From positions 4,982 through 68,981 of the forward strand of contig CAWULT010000010.1 in NCBI GenBank assembly GCA_963923455.1: DNA of 64,000 nt. The letters are read 5' to 3'. The DNA comes from CAWULT01 sp963923455. Lineage in GTDB: Bacteria; Acidobacteriota; Vicinamibacteria; Vicinamibacterales; UBA2999. This document shows, piece by piece, positions 20,419 through 29,030 of this stretch. Both the position numbers and the translations under genes were made by a program. The notes beneath the pieces were generated by a model. It had not been told where the DNA came from, searched no databases, and saw only the letters and a program-made list of their open reading frames with translations. How positions within the stretch are numbered: position 1 is the stretch's first letter; each line of letters starts with the position of its first letter.

Positions 20419-21282
20419 TCACTGGCCGACGGCTTCCTGGACGCGCTTGTCGCCCCGGATGATCTCGACGGTGGGCACGGGCTCGGCCTGCGCGACCACG
20501 GGACGCGGCGCGGGGGCGGGCGCCTTCGCGGCCCCCCCCGTGCGGCGCACGAGCGGCCGCGGCATCATGCCGCCCGCCATCAGCGCGGCCGGGCGGATGC
20601 CCGCCGTGGTCGGCGCCGTCTTGTCGAGGGGATTCCTCAGTGCGAGCTGAATCTTGCCTTCCGTGCTGGCCAGCGTCAGACGCTCGGCCTCTTCGGGGCC
20701 CACGAGCAGCGTGACCACGCTGACCGCCATCGGCTTCTGCTCGCCGTCCTGCTCGATCTTCGTGCCGGCCGCCAGCACCTGCACGTTGGTCAGGATCACC
20801 TTGGAGGTGACGTCCGGCGCATTCTGGGTCGGGTTGACGACGGCCACGACGTCGACGCGCGTGCCGGGCAGCACGTAGCCGGCGACACCCACCACGTCGT
20901 TCACGCGCACCGACATCGCGCGATAGCCCTCCGGGATGACCGGCGGCAGGCCGGCCCCGGCCTCCTTGGCGGCGAGCTTCGACGGCAGGAACACCTCGTT
21001 CTGTGACACCGGCTGGATCAGGCCGCGGCCGACGAGTTCGTCGGCCGACCCGAAGGCGCCGGAGGGCACGGCGTTGGCCGGCCACTGGATCACGCGCAGG
21101 CTCTCGGGCCGCAGTTCGGCGCCGAGCGTCAGGTCGCCCGAGGCGACGACGACCGGGCGCGTCGGCACCCCGCCGCCCGATTGCGACGGGACGGACTGCA
21201 TGTAGCGGTAGGTGCCGAACGCGAACGTGCCCCCGGCCGCGACGGCCAGCGCGAGCACGATGAAGATTCGGATGCGAGCCAT
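20419..21282 (-). CDS. cpaB: Flp pilus assembly protein CpaB/RcpC
   Basis: A 287-residue periplasmic pilus assembly protein with one N-terminal hydrophobic anchor (IFIVLALAVAAGGTFAFG). A SAF/AFP-III-like domain follows (VVVASGDLTLGAELRPESL), then the RcpC/CpaB core (RVNDVVGVAGYVLPGTRVDVV). CpaB works with the secretin CpaC, whose gene follows 21 bases downstream. The C-terminal ~60 residues are Pro/Ala/Arg-rich. Family length and gene order are normal. Confidence 0.93.
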   Translation of the reverse strand: MARIRIFIVLALAVAAGGTFAFGTYRYMQSVPSQSGGGVPTRPVVVASGDLTLGAELRPESLRVIQWPANAVPSGAFGSADELVGRGLIQPVSQNEVFLPSKLAAKEAGAGLPPVIPEGYRAMSVRVNDVVGVAGYVLPGTRVDVVAVVNPTQNAPDVTSKVILTNVQVLAAGTKIEQDGEQKPMAVSVVTLLVGPEEAERLTLASTEGKIQLALRNPLDKTAPTTAGIRPAALMAGGMMPRPLVRRTGGAAKAPAPAPRPVVAQAEPVPTVEIIRGDKRVQEAVGQ

Positions 21283-21350
21283 AAACAGGGTGCTCCAGAA
21301 GACGGAAGACTACGGCCGCGCGGCACGCGGGAGGCGCGCGGACCTCATGG

Positions 21351-21878
21351 TCACCACCCGAGCGCCACGAGCATCACGCCCAGCGCGATCGCGGGCGCGT
21401 ACGCGAACCGGTTGTCGGCCGACGGGCTCTCGATGTCGGCCGCGGCCGCCTCTCCGCCGGACACCAGCCGGGCCGTCAGGCCGAGCGTCCGCGTGAGGCG
21501 GCGTCGATAGAACGCCACGGCGAGGGCGAGTACGCCGCCCGCGATGGCCGTGTTGAGGAACGCGTACAGCGTGTCCTCGGGACCGAGCAGGGCGCCCGCG
21601 GCGGCGAGCAGCTTGACGTCACCCGCGCCAGTGGCACCGAAGATGTGGCCCGGCAGCATGCAGGCCAGGCCGAGCGCGCACCCGAGCAGCGATGCCCCCA
21701 GCCCGACGCGCCCGAGACCGGCGGCGGCGATGCCGAAGCCGACGGCGGCGAGGGTCACGGTCAGGACGTTCGGCACGCGGCGGGTGCGGATGTCGATGAG
21801 CGCAGCCGCACCGGTGCCCGTAGCCACGATGGCCAGCACCAGCACGTCAGATGGCGGAAGTGGCGGCAGCGATGACAT
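21351..21878 (-). CDS. cpaA: Prepilin peptidase TadV/CpaA
   Basis: A 175-residue type IV prepilin peptidase of the short TadV type, an aspartic membrane protease that processes Flp prepilins and TadE/F pseudopilins. The two catalytic aspartates are visible in ALIDIRTRRVPN and in the GAGDVKLLAA motif (GxGD). Four to six hydrophobic helices span the length. The ATG at 21878 lies inside the upstream flp gene, overlapping it by 32 bases. A GTG at 21845, just past the flp stop, is an alternative start that would remove 11 residues. The call is secure; the start is not. Confidence 0.9.
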   Translation of the reverse strand: MSSLPPLPPSDVLVLAIVATGTGAAALIDIRTRRVPNVLTVTLAAVGFGIAAAGLGRVGLGASLLGCALGLACMLPGHIFGATGAGDVKLLAAAGALLGPEDTLYAFLNTAIAGGVLALAVAFYRRRLTRTLGLTARLVSGGEAAAADIESPSADNRFAYAPAIALGVMLVALGW

Positions 21879-22035
21879 TCCAGAACACCGTGCTGATGGT
21901 CTCTCCGACCGTTCGAACGGCACCGATGGCGACCAGGGCGATGAGCGCCGCGAGCATCGCGTACTCGAGCAAGTCCTGGCCTTCGTCGTCGCCCCGCACG
22001 CCCGCGAGGACGTACCGCATGCTCAGTGAACCCAT
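21847..22035 (-). CDS. flp: Flp-type pilin (second copy)
   Basis: A 62-residue Flp/Fap pilin. It has the processing site EGQDLLEY, cut between Gly19 and Gln20, with Glu at +5 and Tyr at +6. A hydrophobic helix (AMLAALIALVAIGAV) and a short tail follow. The start ATG at 22035 has a GGGAG ribosome-binding site. It is 83 bases behind the first pilin gene and overlaps the prepilin peptidase gene. It may be the minor or the major fibre subunit; copy order alone does not decide this. Confidence 0.92.
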   Translation of the reverse strand: MGSLSMRYVLAGVRGDDEGQDLLEYAMLAALIALVAIGAVRTVGETISTVFWNVIAAATSAI

Positions 22036-22118
22036 AGTGCCGCTCCCGTGATGCGTGAACCCCGTGTCGGGCGAGGACGGACCGGAGTCCGTCCTCCCTC
22101 CGAGCCTGTCGCTGTGAA

Positions 22119-22298
22119 CTACGGCGTGGGCGCCAGCGCGGTCGTGATGCGACCGAAGATCGCGCTCACGTTCGTGCCGGTGGTGGTGACCGTGGCCACC
22201 GCGACGAGCGCGATCAGCGCCACGAGCAGGGCGTACTCGAGCAGGTCCTGACCCGACTCGTTGCGAACCAGCGCCCGAAGGCGAGAAATGAGATTCAT
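22119..22298 (-). CDS. flp: Flp-type pilin (first copy)
   Basis: A 59-residue pilin, first gene of the main tad operon. It has the processing motif SGQDLLEY (Gly/Gln cleavage, then Glu and Tyr at +5/+6), the hydrophobic helix LVALIALVAVATV and a Thr-rich tail. Its ATG at 22298 has a strong GGGAGGA ribosome-binding site 7 bases upstream. The pilin-specific helix is closely similar to the second copy, so the two arose by duplication. A sigma-54 promoter lies 96 bases upstream (22394-22408). Confidence 0.93.
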   Translation of the reverse strand: MNLISRLRALVRNESGQDLLEYALLVALIALVAVATVTTTGTNVSAIFGRITTALAPTP

Positions 22299-22860
22299 GT
22301 CCGTTCCTCCCGCGCATTCCGTCCGGAACGCGCCAGTGTGTTTCGAATGCGGTCACGCTCCCCAGCACAACCGCGACGACGCCCCCTAGAAGCGCAACGG
22401 CTGTGCCACGCGCACCGGATCGCGACGAACCGGGTACGAGAGCCCTTGTTTTTCGAGGGAATCGTCAGGATGCGTGCCCGCGGGCCTCGAGCCGCCTCAT
22501 CCGCACGACCGCCGGCCCGCGCCGCACTTTCGTAAGCGTTCCGGCGAAATGGTGCGGTGCGGCCCTGTCTCGAAGCGGAACGGCGCGTGCCGCGCCGGAG
22601 CGCGCGGTACACGCCGCGTACGGGGCGGGCCGGCACATTCGTAATCGAGGACTCGGATTTCGTCGGTGCGCCGTGACGGGATGCCCCAGGGCTGCGCCGA
22701 TTACGCGCGTTCTGCGCGGCGATTCGCGCGTGCGGCACCGGAACGGCGCTTGCGATCTATAGAGCAGCCGTCGATCGAGTCCCGCTCCCGTGGGCTCACG
22801 CGGGCTCCGGGGGACGACGTGATCGAGCGTGTGTCGGTGCGAGGAGAGGAGAGACCCAGC
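22299..22860. other. Long intergenic region between divergent flp and small membrane-protein genes
   Basis: 562 bases without a credible gene. On the minus strand it carries the sigma-54 promoter of the flp operon. On the plus strand it carries the leader of the small membrane protein, with a purine-rich ribosome-binding site at 22841-22852. Short open frames here have no family features and poor start signals. Space remains upstream of the sigma-54 site for activator-binding sites, but I could not recognise one by eye. Confidence 0.5.
22394..22408 (-). promoter_or_regulatory. Sigma-54 (-24/-12) promoter of the main tad operon
   Basis: On the minus strand the sequence reads TGGCAC-AGCCG-TTGC, an exact match to the sigma-54 core consensus TGGCAC-N5-TTGC with the required spacing. 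Transcription would start near 22382, giving a leader of about 84 bases before the first flp pilin. Sigma-54 promoters need an enhancer-binding activator; none is encoded in this window. Confidence 0.8.
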
Positions 22861-23136
22861 GTGAGACGCGTGATGGGGGACGCCCTGCTGTCGGCGGCCG
22901 CACTCGTCGTCCTGCTCGCGGCGCTCGTCTCGATCGACGAGCGCGTGCGGGAACACGTCTGGGACCTGACGCGCCCGGAATCGATGGAGGCCGCCGTCCA
23001 GGACCTCGGGGGGCAGGCGCGCACGACCGCCGCCGTGCTGGCCGAAGCCGCCAAGGACCAGAGCATCGAGCACGCGCCACTGGTGATCTTCGCCGTGGCC
23101 GGCAGCGCCCTCGTGCTGGCGATGCTCCGTCTGTGA
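22861..23136 (+). CDS. Small two-helix membrane protein, unknown function
   Basis: A 91-residue protein with a hydrophobic helix near the N-terminus (ALLSAAALVVLLAALVSI), a polar helical middle (residues ~25-70) and a C-terminal helix (APLVIFAVAGSALVLAMLRL). I start it at the GTG at 22861, which has GAGGAGAGGAGA just upstream; an ATG four codons later is possible. Its stop overlaps or abuts the start of the pseudo-receiver gene, so the two are probably co-expressed. I recognise no family. Its place between the two tad operons suggests a link to pilus biology, but nothing in the protein shows it. Confidence 0.65.
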   Translation: MRRVMGDALLSAAALVVLLAALVSIDERVREHVWDLTRPESMEAAVQDLGGQARTTAAVLAEAAKDQSIEHAPLVIFAVAGSALVLAMLRL

Positions 23137-23138
23137 CC

Positions 23139-26100
23139 ATGACGCCCCTCATCCTCGCCGTCGACGGCGACCGCCGCCAGAGCACGCAGGTCGTCGCGCT
23201 GGTCAAGGACACCCTCGACGCGGAACTCATCCAGGCAGACACCGCATCCGAGGGCATCACGGCGCTCGGCGGCCGGGTGCCGGACCTGATCCTCACGTCG
23301 GCCCTGCTCTCGCCCAAGGACGACGGCCTGATCGCCGGCCATCTGCGCCAGCTGGGCCGAGCGGCGGCGCACGTGCAGACGCTGACGATCCCGATGCTCC
23401 GCAAGGGAGCCCAGAAGAAGGCGAAGGCACAGCGCGGCATGCTCGCGGCACTGCGCCGGGAACGCCCCCAGGGCCCCGGGACGGAGGGCTGCGATCCGGA
23501 GGTCTTCGCCGAGCAGGTCCGCTTGTACCTGTCGACCGCGGTGGAGCACCGACAGCAGGCATCGGAGTTCCAGGGGTCCGGGACGGGCGTGTCGTTCGAG
23601 TCCACGTCCGCGGATCCTGAGCCGGCGGAGCGTCCGGCTGCCGACTGGGCCGTCCCTGCGTGGCTCGACTCAGAGCCGGAACCTGAGGCAGTCGCCCCCT
23701 TCTGGCCGGAGGCGGGAACGCTCGTACCGCCACCCGTCGAGGTGCTGGCGAACGAACCATGCCTGGATGAGGCCGACGCGCCGGCGGATGCGCGGCCGAT
23801 GCCGGATGCCGCCATCGAGCTGCCCGGGGCCGAGGTCCAGGCGTGCGCGACGGATATCGCCGAGCCGACGGTGGCGTTCGCGCCGATCGATGCGACACCA
23901 GCGGCCGGCGTCGAGCCCGAGACAGCAGGCGACGAGTGGGCGCCAGAGGCATCCTCTGCCGACATGGACCGCGAGCCTCCCGCGAGCGACGCACGGGACA
24001 TCGCCATGGCGGCGCTCGAGGCACTCTTCGGCACCAGCGCGTGGGAGGTCACCCCCAGTGCCGCGGCGCCCGCCCTCGACGCCGCGCCCACCACCGCGGA
24101 GGCCGACACCGCGCCCGTCCTGCTCGACGACCAGGCTCCGTGCGGGTCGCCTGGCGACGTCGGCGCCGTAGCCCCCTCGAGCGACGACTGGCTGCCGGAC
24201 GCGGCATCGACCGTCGAGCGCCCTCTCGAGGCGCGCGGGGACGAGGCCTCGATCGAAGGCGCCGCCATCGCCGACGTCGTGACCTCCACCAGCCCGCTGG
24301 CCCCTGCCGACGACGGGATGGCTGAGGAGGCCACGCGGGGCGACGCCGAGGCACAGGCGCCAGATGGGCCAACCGACGAGACCGTCGCCGTGAGCGACGT
24401 GCCGCCGCCGTTCGCGCCGGCCCGAGGCGGGTTCGACGACTTCTACGTGCAGACACCGGCCGCCGAAGCCTGGGCTGCGCTGACGACGCAGCCTCTGTCG
24501 GCGCTGACGCGACCCGAGGAGCAGAGCGAAGTCCGGGTGCCACTGATCGACATGGGCTCCTGCGAGGACCTCGACCTGCTGGCGAGCGGGCTGGCCGCCA
24601 CCACGGACGACCCGATGGCGAGCCTGTTCGTCAGCCCGGCATCGTCCGCGCGTGCGGCCGGCGAACCGGCGTGGTTGGACGAAGATGTCCGGACCGCCGA
24701 GCCCGAACCCATCGTCGCGCCCGAACTCGCTCTCCAGCCCGAAGTCGATCTCCAGCCGCCCGCGGTCGATCTCTCGCCCGCGGTCGATCTCGGGCCCGAA
24801 GTCGATCTCGCGCCCGAACCCGCGCCCGAGCCACTCGTCGTACCCGAGCCCGTCACGATGATCGAGGCGGCCGCAACGAGCGCCCCCCTCGTCGCGCCCG
24901 CGCCAGCCGCCACGGTCGAACCCGACATGCCTGCCGAATCGGACGTGACGGAACCATTGACCGACGTCGCACTGCCGATCGAGGCCGCGTCGATGGTCGA
25001 GCCGGACATCATCGAGGCCATCCCCGAGGCGCCGGCGCCCATCGTCGAGACCTGCACCGCCAGCGCCGGCACGTTCGAGACCGATGCGGCGCCGCCCGAG
25101 GCCGCGCCGTTGCCCGAGGCCGACGTCGAGGTCGCGATCGACCTGGACTCGTACGAACCGTCGGCCGATCCGGTGCTCGAGCGCTTTGGCAGCGCAGTCG
25201 CCGAGGCGCCCCCGGTCATCGAGCCCGTTGCCGCGGCGGTCACCGTCGTCGCGCCTTTCGCCGAGGCCGTGCCCGTCGAGCCGGTCGCGGCGGACACGGC
25301 GCCGCCGGCCGCTGCGGCGGCGACCGAAGCGGCTGCCACCAACGCGGCGCCGCCGGCCGTACCGACCCCGCCAGGTCTCGACGACGACTCGGTCGCCGAG
25401 TCCGTGGTGCCCCTGCTCTATCAGGCGTTTGCCGACGAGCTGGACGCGGAGTGGAGTGACAGCAACGCCCCTGGCGAACCGCCCCCCCCCCGCGCCGCGG
25501 CGGAACCGCACGTGTTGGAACGGCGAGTGGTCCTGGAGCCGGAACTCGTGGTCGAGCCCGACGTCCTCGACGAAGTCGATGAGCTGCTCGGCGCCGCCTG
25601 GCTGGCTGGCGACGGCGACGTGGCCGCGCCCGTGCCGGCCGACGAACGGGCCGACGCTCTCCCCATCGAGTCCGACGCGCCCGCGGCCTCACTCGCGGAG
25701 TTCCTGTCGGACGAGCCGGGCTCCGTGCCCGAGCCACCGGCGACACACGGCGCCGAGGCCAGCAGCCTGCCGCCGTGGAGCCTCCCCGTACTCGACGCCG
25801 AGGCCCTGGCGATGATCGGCGATGCCGCGGCCCGTGCCCTGGATGCCGCCGTGCTGCGGGACTTCGAACTCGCGCTCGCCGAGTACGACGAGTCGGGCAC
25901 GGACTGGCGTGACGTCGACGCGCGGAGCACCGCCGATGCGACGGCGGCGAATGGGCCCGCGAACGCGGCGCCCGATGCCGAGCCGGCTGCGGCCCCCGCA
26001 CCCGCATCGGCCCATGCGCGGCCATCGGTCGAGTGGGGTGTGATCGATCCGCCTCACGCCGGGCTCGCGTCGCTGCTCGAGCGCCACGACCGCCACCGGG

Positions 26101-26156
26101 AGCGTCCGGAGCCGGCGCCCGCGCCGCGCACGAAGGCCCCGGTCGCGGTTCGCTGA
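23139..26156 (+). CDS. Giant acidic protein with a degenerate receiver domain
   Basis: About 1005 residues. Residues ~4-120 look like a response-regulator receiver domain: beta-1 AVDGDRR has the acidic pair, and PDLILTSALLSPKDDG aligns with the usual phosphoacceptor region. The phosphoacceptor Asp itself is replaced by Thr/Ser, so it is probably a pseudo-receiver. The remaining ~850 residues are low complexity, rich in Ala, Pro, Glu, Asp and Val, and strongly acidic. They include an imperfect short repeat around EVDLQP/AVDLSP (24744-24812). It starts at the ATG at 23139, or at a GTG at 23133 that overlaps the upstream stop. A role with the nearby CpaE receiver-like domain or the tad locus is possible but inferred. 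Confidence 0.7.
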   Translation: MTPLILAVDGDRRQSTQVVALVKDTLDAELIQADTASEGITALGGRVPDLILTSALLSPKDDGLIAGHLRQLGRAAAHVQTLTIPMLRKGAQKKAKAQRGMLAALRRERPQGPGTEGCDPEVFAEQVRLYLSTAVEHRQQASEFQGSGTGVSFESTSADPEPAERPAADWAVPAWLDSEPEPEAVAPFWPEAGTLVPPPVEVLANEPCLDEADAPADARPMPDAAIELPGAEVQACATDIAEPTVAFAPIDATPAAGVEPETAGDEWAPEASSADMDREPPASDARDIAMAALEALFGTSAWEVTPSAAAPALDAAPTTAEADTAPVLLDDQAPCGSPGDVGAVAPSSDDWLPDAASTVERPLEARGDEASIEGAAIADVVTSTSPLAPADDGMAEEATRGDAEAQAPDGPTDETVAVSDVPPPFAPARGGFDDFYVQTPAAEAWAALTTQPLSALTRPEEQSEVRVPLIDMGSCEDLDLLASGLAATTDDPMASLFVSPASSARAAGEPAWLDEDVRTAEPEPIVAPELALQPEVDLQPPAVDLSPAVDLGPEVDLAPEPAPEPLVVPEPVTMIEAAATSAPLVAPAPAATVEPDMPAESDVTEPLTDVALPIEAASMVEPDIIEAIPEAPAPIVETCTASAGTFETDAAPPEAAPLPEADVEVAIDLDSYEPSADPVLERFGSAVAEAPPVIEPVAAAVTVVAPFAEAVPVEPVAADTAPPAAAAATEAAATNAAPPAVPTPPGLDDDSVAESVVPLLYQAFADELDAEWSDSNAPGEPPPPRAAAEPHVLERRVVLEPELVVEPDVLDEVDELLGAAWLAGDGDVAAPVPADERADALPIESDAPAASLAEFLSDEPGSVPEPPATHGAEASSLPPWSLPVLDAEALAMIGDAAARALDAAVLRDFELALAEYDESGTDWRDVDARSTADATAANGPANAAPDAEPAAAPAPASAHARPSVEWGVIDPPHAGLASLLERHDRHRERPEPAPAPRTKAPVAVR
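24744..24812 (+). repeat. Short imperfect tandem repeats in the acidic protein gene
   Basis: GTCGATCTC occurs four times at 24744, 24765, 24783 and 24801, spaced 21, 18 and 18 bases, coding VDLQP/VDLSP/VDLGP/VDLAP units. This marks in-frame slippage expansion of a low-complexity region. Confidence 0.7.
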
Positions 26157-26172
26157 CGCCGGGACTCCCGGG

Positions 26173-26883
26173 CTACCGTCGCCGAGCGGGGCGGGGCGGC
26201 GGAGGCGGCTGGTAGGTGACCGTGAGGTTGCTCACCAGGGCCATCGGCCGGCCCGCGGCGCTGAAGTTGTCGGGGCCGTCGATCCGGACCACGTCCAGCT
26301 TCTCGCCGAGGATGCTCACCTGCTCGACCTCGGCCGGAATCACCACCGTGATCGGCTCCGTGCCAGTCGGCGCCACGGCCTTCAGTCCCCCCGGGCCGCC
26401 GCCACCACTCACCCGATCCACGAGATCCGACGCCGCGCGGAACTCGCTCTGGACGATGGCTCTGGAAATCAGCGTGTTGTCCATGGTCAGCACGCCGATC
26501 GATGCGGTGTAGCGGTGGTAGGCGCGGTTGGCCTTGACGAGATCCTCCGAGTAGACGTGCCGGTTGTGCAGGTCGAACTGCAGCGTCACCGGGCCCGTAT
26601 GCGGCGGCAGCGTCACCAGGATGCCGCCGGCCGGGTCGCGGCCGACCAGCACGTCGCAGAAGACGCGCCTGGTGCGGACGCCTTCGCCGAGCACCTGCGG
26701 ACAGACAGCCATTGCCGGCTCGGTCACCGTCGCCGGTGCCGCCGGCGTGGCGGGCGGCTTGGCGGTCTGTGCCCGGGCCGGCTGGCGCCGCGCGGGCGCG
26801 CGGCGCGTCTGCGCCGCGGCCTGGCCGGCCGTCGTGACGGCCGCGAGCACGCCCACGAGCAGCAGGACAGCGCGGCGTCTCAC
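26173..26883 (-). CDS. Secreted protein, unknown function
   Basis: A 236-residue protein with a signal peptide (LLLVGVLAAVTTAGQAAAQ), then a basic Arg/Pro/Ala-rich stretch of ~40 residues. A probable beta-rich domain follows, with two cysteines (AVCPQVLGEG and RRVFCDVLVG) that could form a disulfide. The tail is Pro/Arg-rich. I recognise no named domain. It starts one base after the folE stop, which suggests co-transcription with folE and perhaps the tadE/tadG genes before it. It could belong to the pilus system, since periplasmic accessory proteins are common there. Confidence 0.7.
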   Translation of the reverse strand: MRRRAVLLLVGVLAAVTTAGQAAAQTRRAPARRQPARAQTAKPPATPAAPATVTEPAMAVCPQVLGEGVRTRRVFCDVLVGRDPAGGILVTLPPHTGPVTLQFDLHNRHVYSEDLVKANRAYHRYTASIGVLTMDNTLISRAIVQSEFRAASDLVDRVSGGGGPGGLKAVAPTGTEPITVVIPAEVEQVSILGEKLDVVRIDGPDNFSAAGRPMALVSNLTVTYQPPPPPRPARRR

Positions 26884-26884
26884 G

Positions 26885-27481
26885 TCACTCGTCGGCGCAG
26901 CTCGCCAGTCCCGCGGCGGACGGGAAGGTCGGCGCGCCCCGCAGCTTGATGAGCTCGAGGAACTCCATGCGGGTCCGCGCGCAGTCCTTGAACGAGCCCA
27001 GCATCGCGCTGGTGATGGTGATGGAATTCTGCCGCTCGACCCCGCGCATCGCCATGCACAGGTGCGTGCCCTCGCAGACGACGGCCACGCCGAGCGGGGC
27101 GATCGTCTGCCGGATGGTCTCCGCGATCTGGTTGGTCATCCGCTCCTGCACCTGGAGCCGGCGCGCGAACACGTCGACCAGGCGTGGGATCTTGCTGAGC
27201 CCGATCACCCGCTTGTCGGGGACGTACGCCACGTGGCACTTGCCGAAGAACGGCAGCAGGTGGTGCTCGCACAGGCTGTAGTAGTCGATGTCCTTCACGA
27301 TGACCATCTCGCTGTAGTCGACCGTGAAGAGGGCGTCGTTGAGCACCTCGTCGACGTTGGCGCGATAGCCGCTGGTCAGGAACTCGTAGGCCTGGGCCAC
27401 GCGCCGCGGCGTGCGCACGAGCCCCTCGCGGTCGGGATCTTCCCCGATTCCGACGAGCAACTCACGGATGAGGGACTCCAT
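26885..27481 (-). CDS. folE: GTP cyclohydrolase I
   Basis: A 198-residue enzyme that converts GTP to 7,8-dihydroneopterin triphosphate, the first step of folate and pterin synthesis. The zinc ligands are visible as Cys71 and His74 (YYSLCEHHLLPF) and Cys142 (HLCMAMRG). The signature KRVIGLSKIPR and the ERMTNQIAE helix are intact. Length is normal. It sits between a TadG-like gene and a secreted protein, an unusual place. Its product is the natural substrate of PTPS-family enzymes, one of which is encoded at 49483 in this window. Confidence 0.96.
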   Translation of the reverse strand: MESLIRELLVGIGEDPDREGLVRTPRRVAQAYEFLTSGYRANVDEVLNDALFTVDYSEMVIVKDIDYYSLCEHHLLPFFGKCHVAYVPDKRVIGLSKIPRLVDVFARRLQVQERMTNQIAETIRQTIAPLGVAVVCEGTHLCMAMRGVERQNSITITSAMLGSFKDCARTRMEFLELIKLRGAPTFPSAAGLASCADE

Positions 27482-27553
27482 CCCGCTATTCTACATCGCG
27501 GGTTCGGCCCGCCCGGCGTGAGCACCGGCCCCCAAGCGGGGTCCGGAGGGCGG

Positions 27554-28996
27554 CTACTTGCTGAGGCGCACGATCTGGCTCTGGAGCTGCTGGAAAGCGG
27601 GCCCCACGTCGGCCGCTGTCGCGGCGAAGTAGTACTTCCCCTCCGTCTGGCTGCTGTTGTAGTCGGGCGACCGTGTGTCGTTGGCCACCCGCATCAGCAC
27701 GCTCTCGGAGCTCTCGGGGATCGTGCCCAGGCTGCCGCGCACGAGCGAACCCATGCCGATGCAGTAGATGCGGACCGGGTAGTCACCCGTCGTGTCCGCG
27801 CGCGCCGCGTTGGCGATGATCTCGGTGAGGTTCGTCGCGGCGTTGCGGATGTTGAAGACCTCCGCCGGATACCGGCCGGCGACCGCATTGAAGTTGCGCA
27901 GCCCGCGGCGGGACGACTGCGGGTTGCCGTTCACGGTCAGGGAGCTCGTCTGCAGCGGAAACGACGTCGGGATGCCGCTGCTGCGGTGGTGCGTGTGCAG
28001 GCTGGCCAGCGGCATGTAGGGCACGGCGGCGATGACCTGCGTGCTGTTCCACCCGGTGGTCGTCAGCGACACCGACGGGCTGCGGGAGCCCGACTCCGTG
28101 TCGTAGAGGCCCTGAATCGTCGGCGTGTTCGTCGTGATGCCCCCCGGATCCGGCGAGATCCGTGGAAAGTCCGACGTGAACAGCCCCTTCGCCGTGCCGC
28201 TGCCGTCCCAGAGTCCTGGCACCGTGTTGCCCGACCCGTCGGTGAACAGCACGATCACGCGCAGCCCGGACTGCTGGCCGCCCGGCACCACGCGCAGCTC
28301 GTCCCAGCCCCGGTAGAGGCCCTCGGCCATCGGCGTCACGCCGCCCGGCAGCGTGTTGGGCACGGCCGCCTGCAGCGCCACCTTGTCGAAGCCGCGGAGG
28401 CCCGGCATCGGCGAGATCACCCGGGCGCCCCAGCCGTATGTCGTCAGCGCGATGCGATCGCTTGTCTGGTCGAAGGCGTTGATGAACTCGCGCACGGCGT
28501 CGCGGACGGCGCCCCAATCGGCGCCGATCGAACTCGACACGTCGATGACCAGCGACAGGTCGACCAGGCGCCGGCGGGCCTCGCCCTCGCTCGCGACCGT
28601 GACCTCGGTGAAGTTGCCGAGCCGCATGAAGGTCGTCGGCAGCACGGCCGTCGCGCGGATCGTCACGATGTTCTCGCCGGTCGCCGGCAGGGTCTCGAGG
28701 TTGTAGAAGGACGGGTCGGACGCCGGGTCGGTGACCGAGGAGATGCCGAGGTACCCGGGCGGGAAGTTGGCGTTGAAGATGCGTTGCGCCTCGAGACGGG
28801 GGCTGCCGCTGTGGAGCATCCGCGCCGCGCCGAGGGCGGCGCCGTCGACCGCCTTGGTCAGCTGCGCCTTCACGACGTAGGCCCGGCCCGTGTCGACGGC
28901 CAGGCCGATGAAGAGCAGCAGCAGCGTCAGGAACACCGCCATGTGCACGAGGGCGAGCCCCCGCTCGTCGCGGATCGATCGTCGCTGTCTGGTCAT
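27554..28996 (-). CDS. tadG: TadG-like pilus-associated protein with a von Willebrand A domain
   Basis: A 480-residue protein. The N-terminal membrane helix (ALVHMAVFLTLLLLFIGLAVD) is the TadE/TadG pseudopilin-type anchor, followed by the Flp_N-like VDGAALGAARML segment. A von Willebrand factor A domain has a complete MIDAS start, DVSSS, near residue 177. It lacks the Glu at +5 seen in true pseudopilins, as usual for TadG. It probably sits in the envelope with the adhesive domain exposed, completing the Tad pilus. It is preceded by two TadE-like genes. Confidence 0.88.
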   Translation of the reverse strand: MTRQRRSIRDERGLALVHMAVFLTLLLLFIGLAVDTGRAYVVKAQLTKAVDGAALGAARMLHSGSPRLEAQRIFNANFPPGYLGISSVTDPASDPSFYNLETLPATGENIVTIRATAVLPTTFMRLGNFTEVTVASEGEARRRLVDLSLVIDVSSSIGADWGAVRDAVREFINAFDQTSDRIALTTYGWGARVISPMPGLRGFDKVALQAAVPNTLPGGVTPMAEGLYRGWDELRVVPGGQQSGLRVIVLFTDGSGNTVPGLWDGSGTAKGLFTSDFPRISPDPGGITTNTPTIQGLYDTESGSRSPSVSLTTTGWNSTQVIAAVPYMPLASLHTHHRSSGIPTSFPLQTSSLTVNGNPQSSRRGLRNFNAVAGRYPAEVFNIRNAATNLTEIIANAARADTTGDYPVRIYCIGMGSLVRGSLGTIPESSESVLMRVANDTRSPDYNSSQTEGKYYFAATAADVGPAFQQLQSQIVRLSK

Positions 28997-29030
28997 GGCC
29001 TGTGTCCTCGTCCTGGTCCGCGCCGTCCGC

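Noticed and set aside
22733..22752. A weak GGCAC...GC element upstream of the small membrane-protein gene
   Set aside because: Only the GG and GC core fit; the remaining bases of both elements do not match the sigma-54 consensus.
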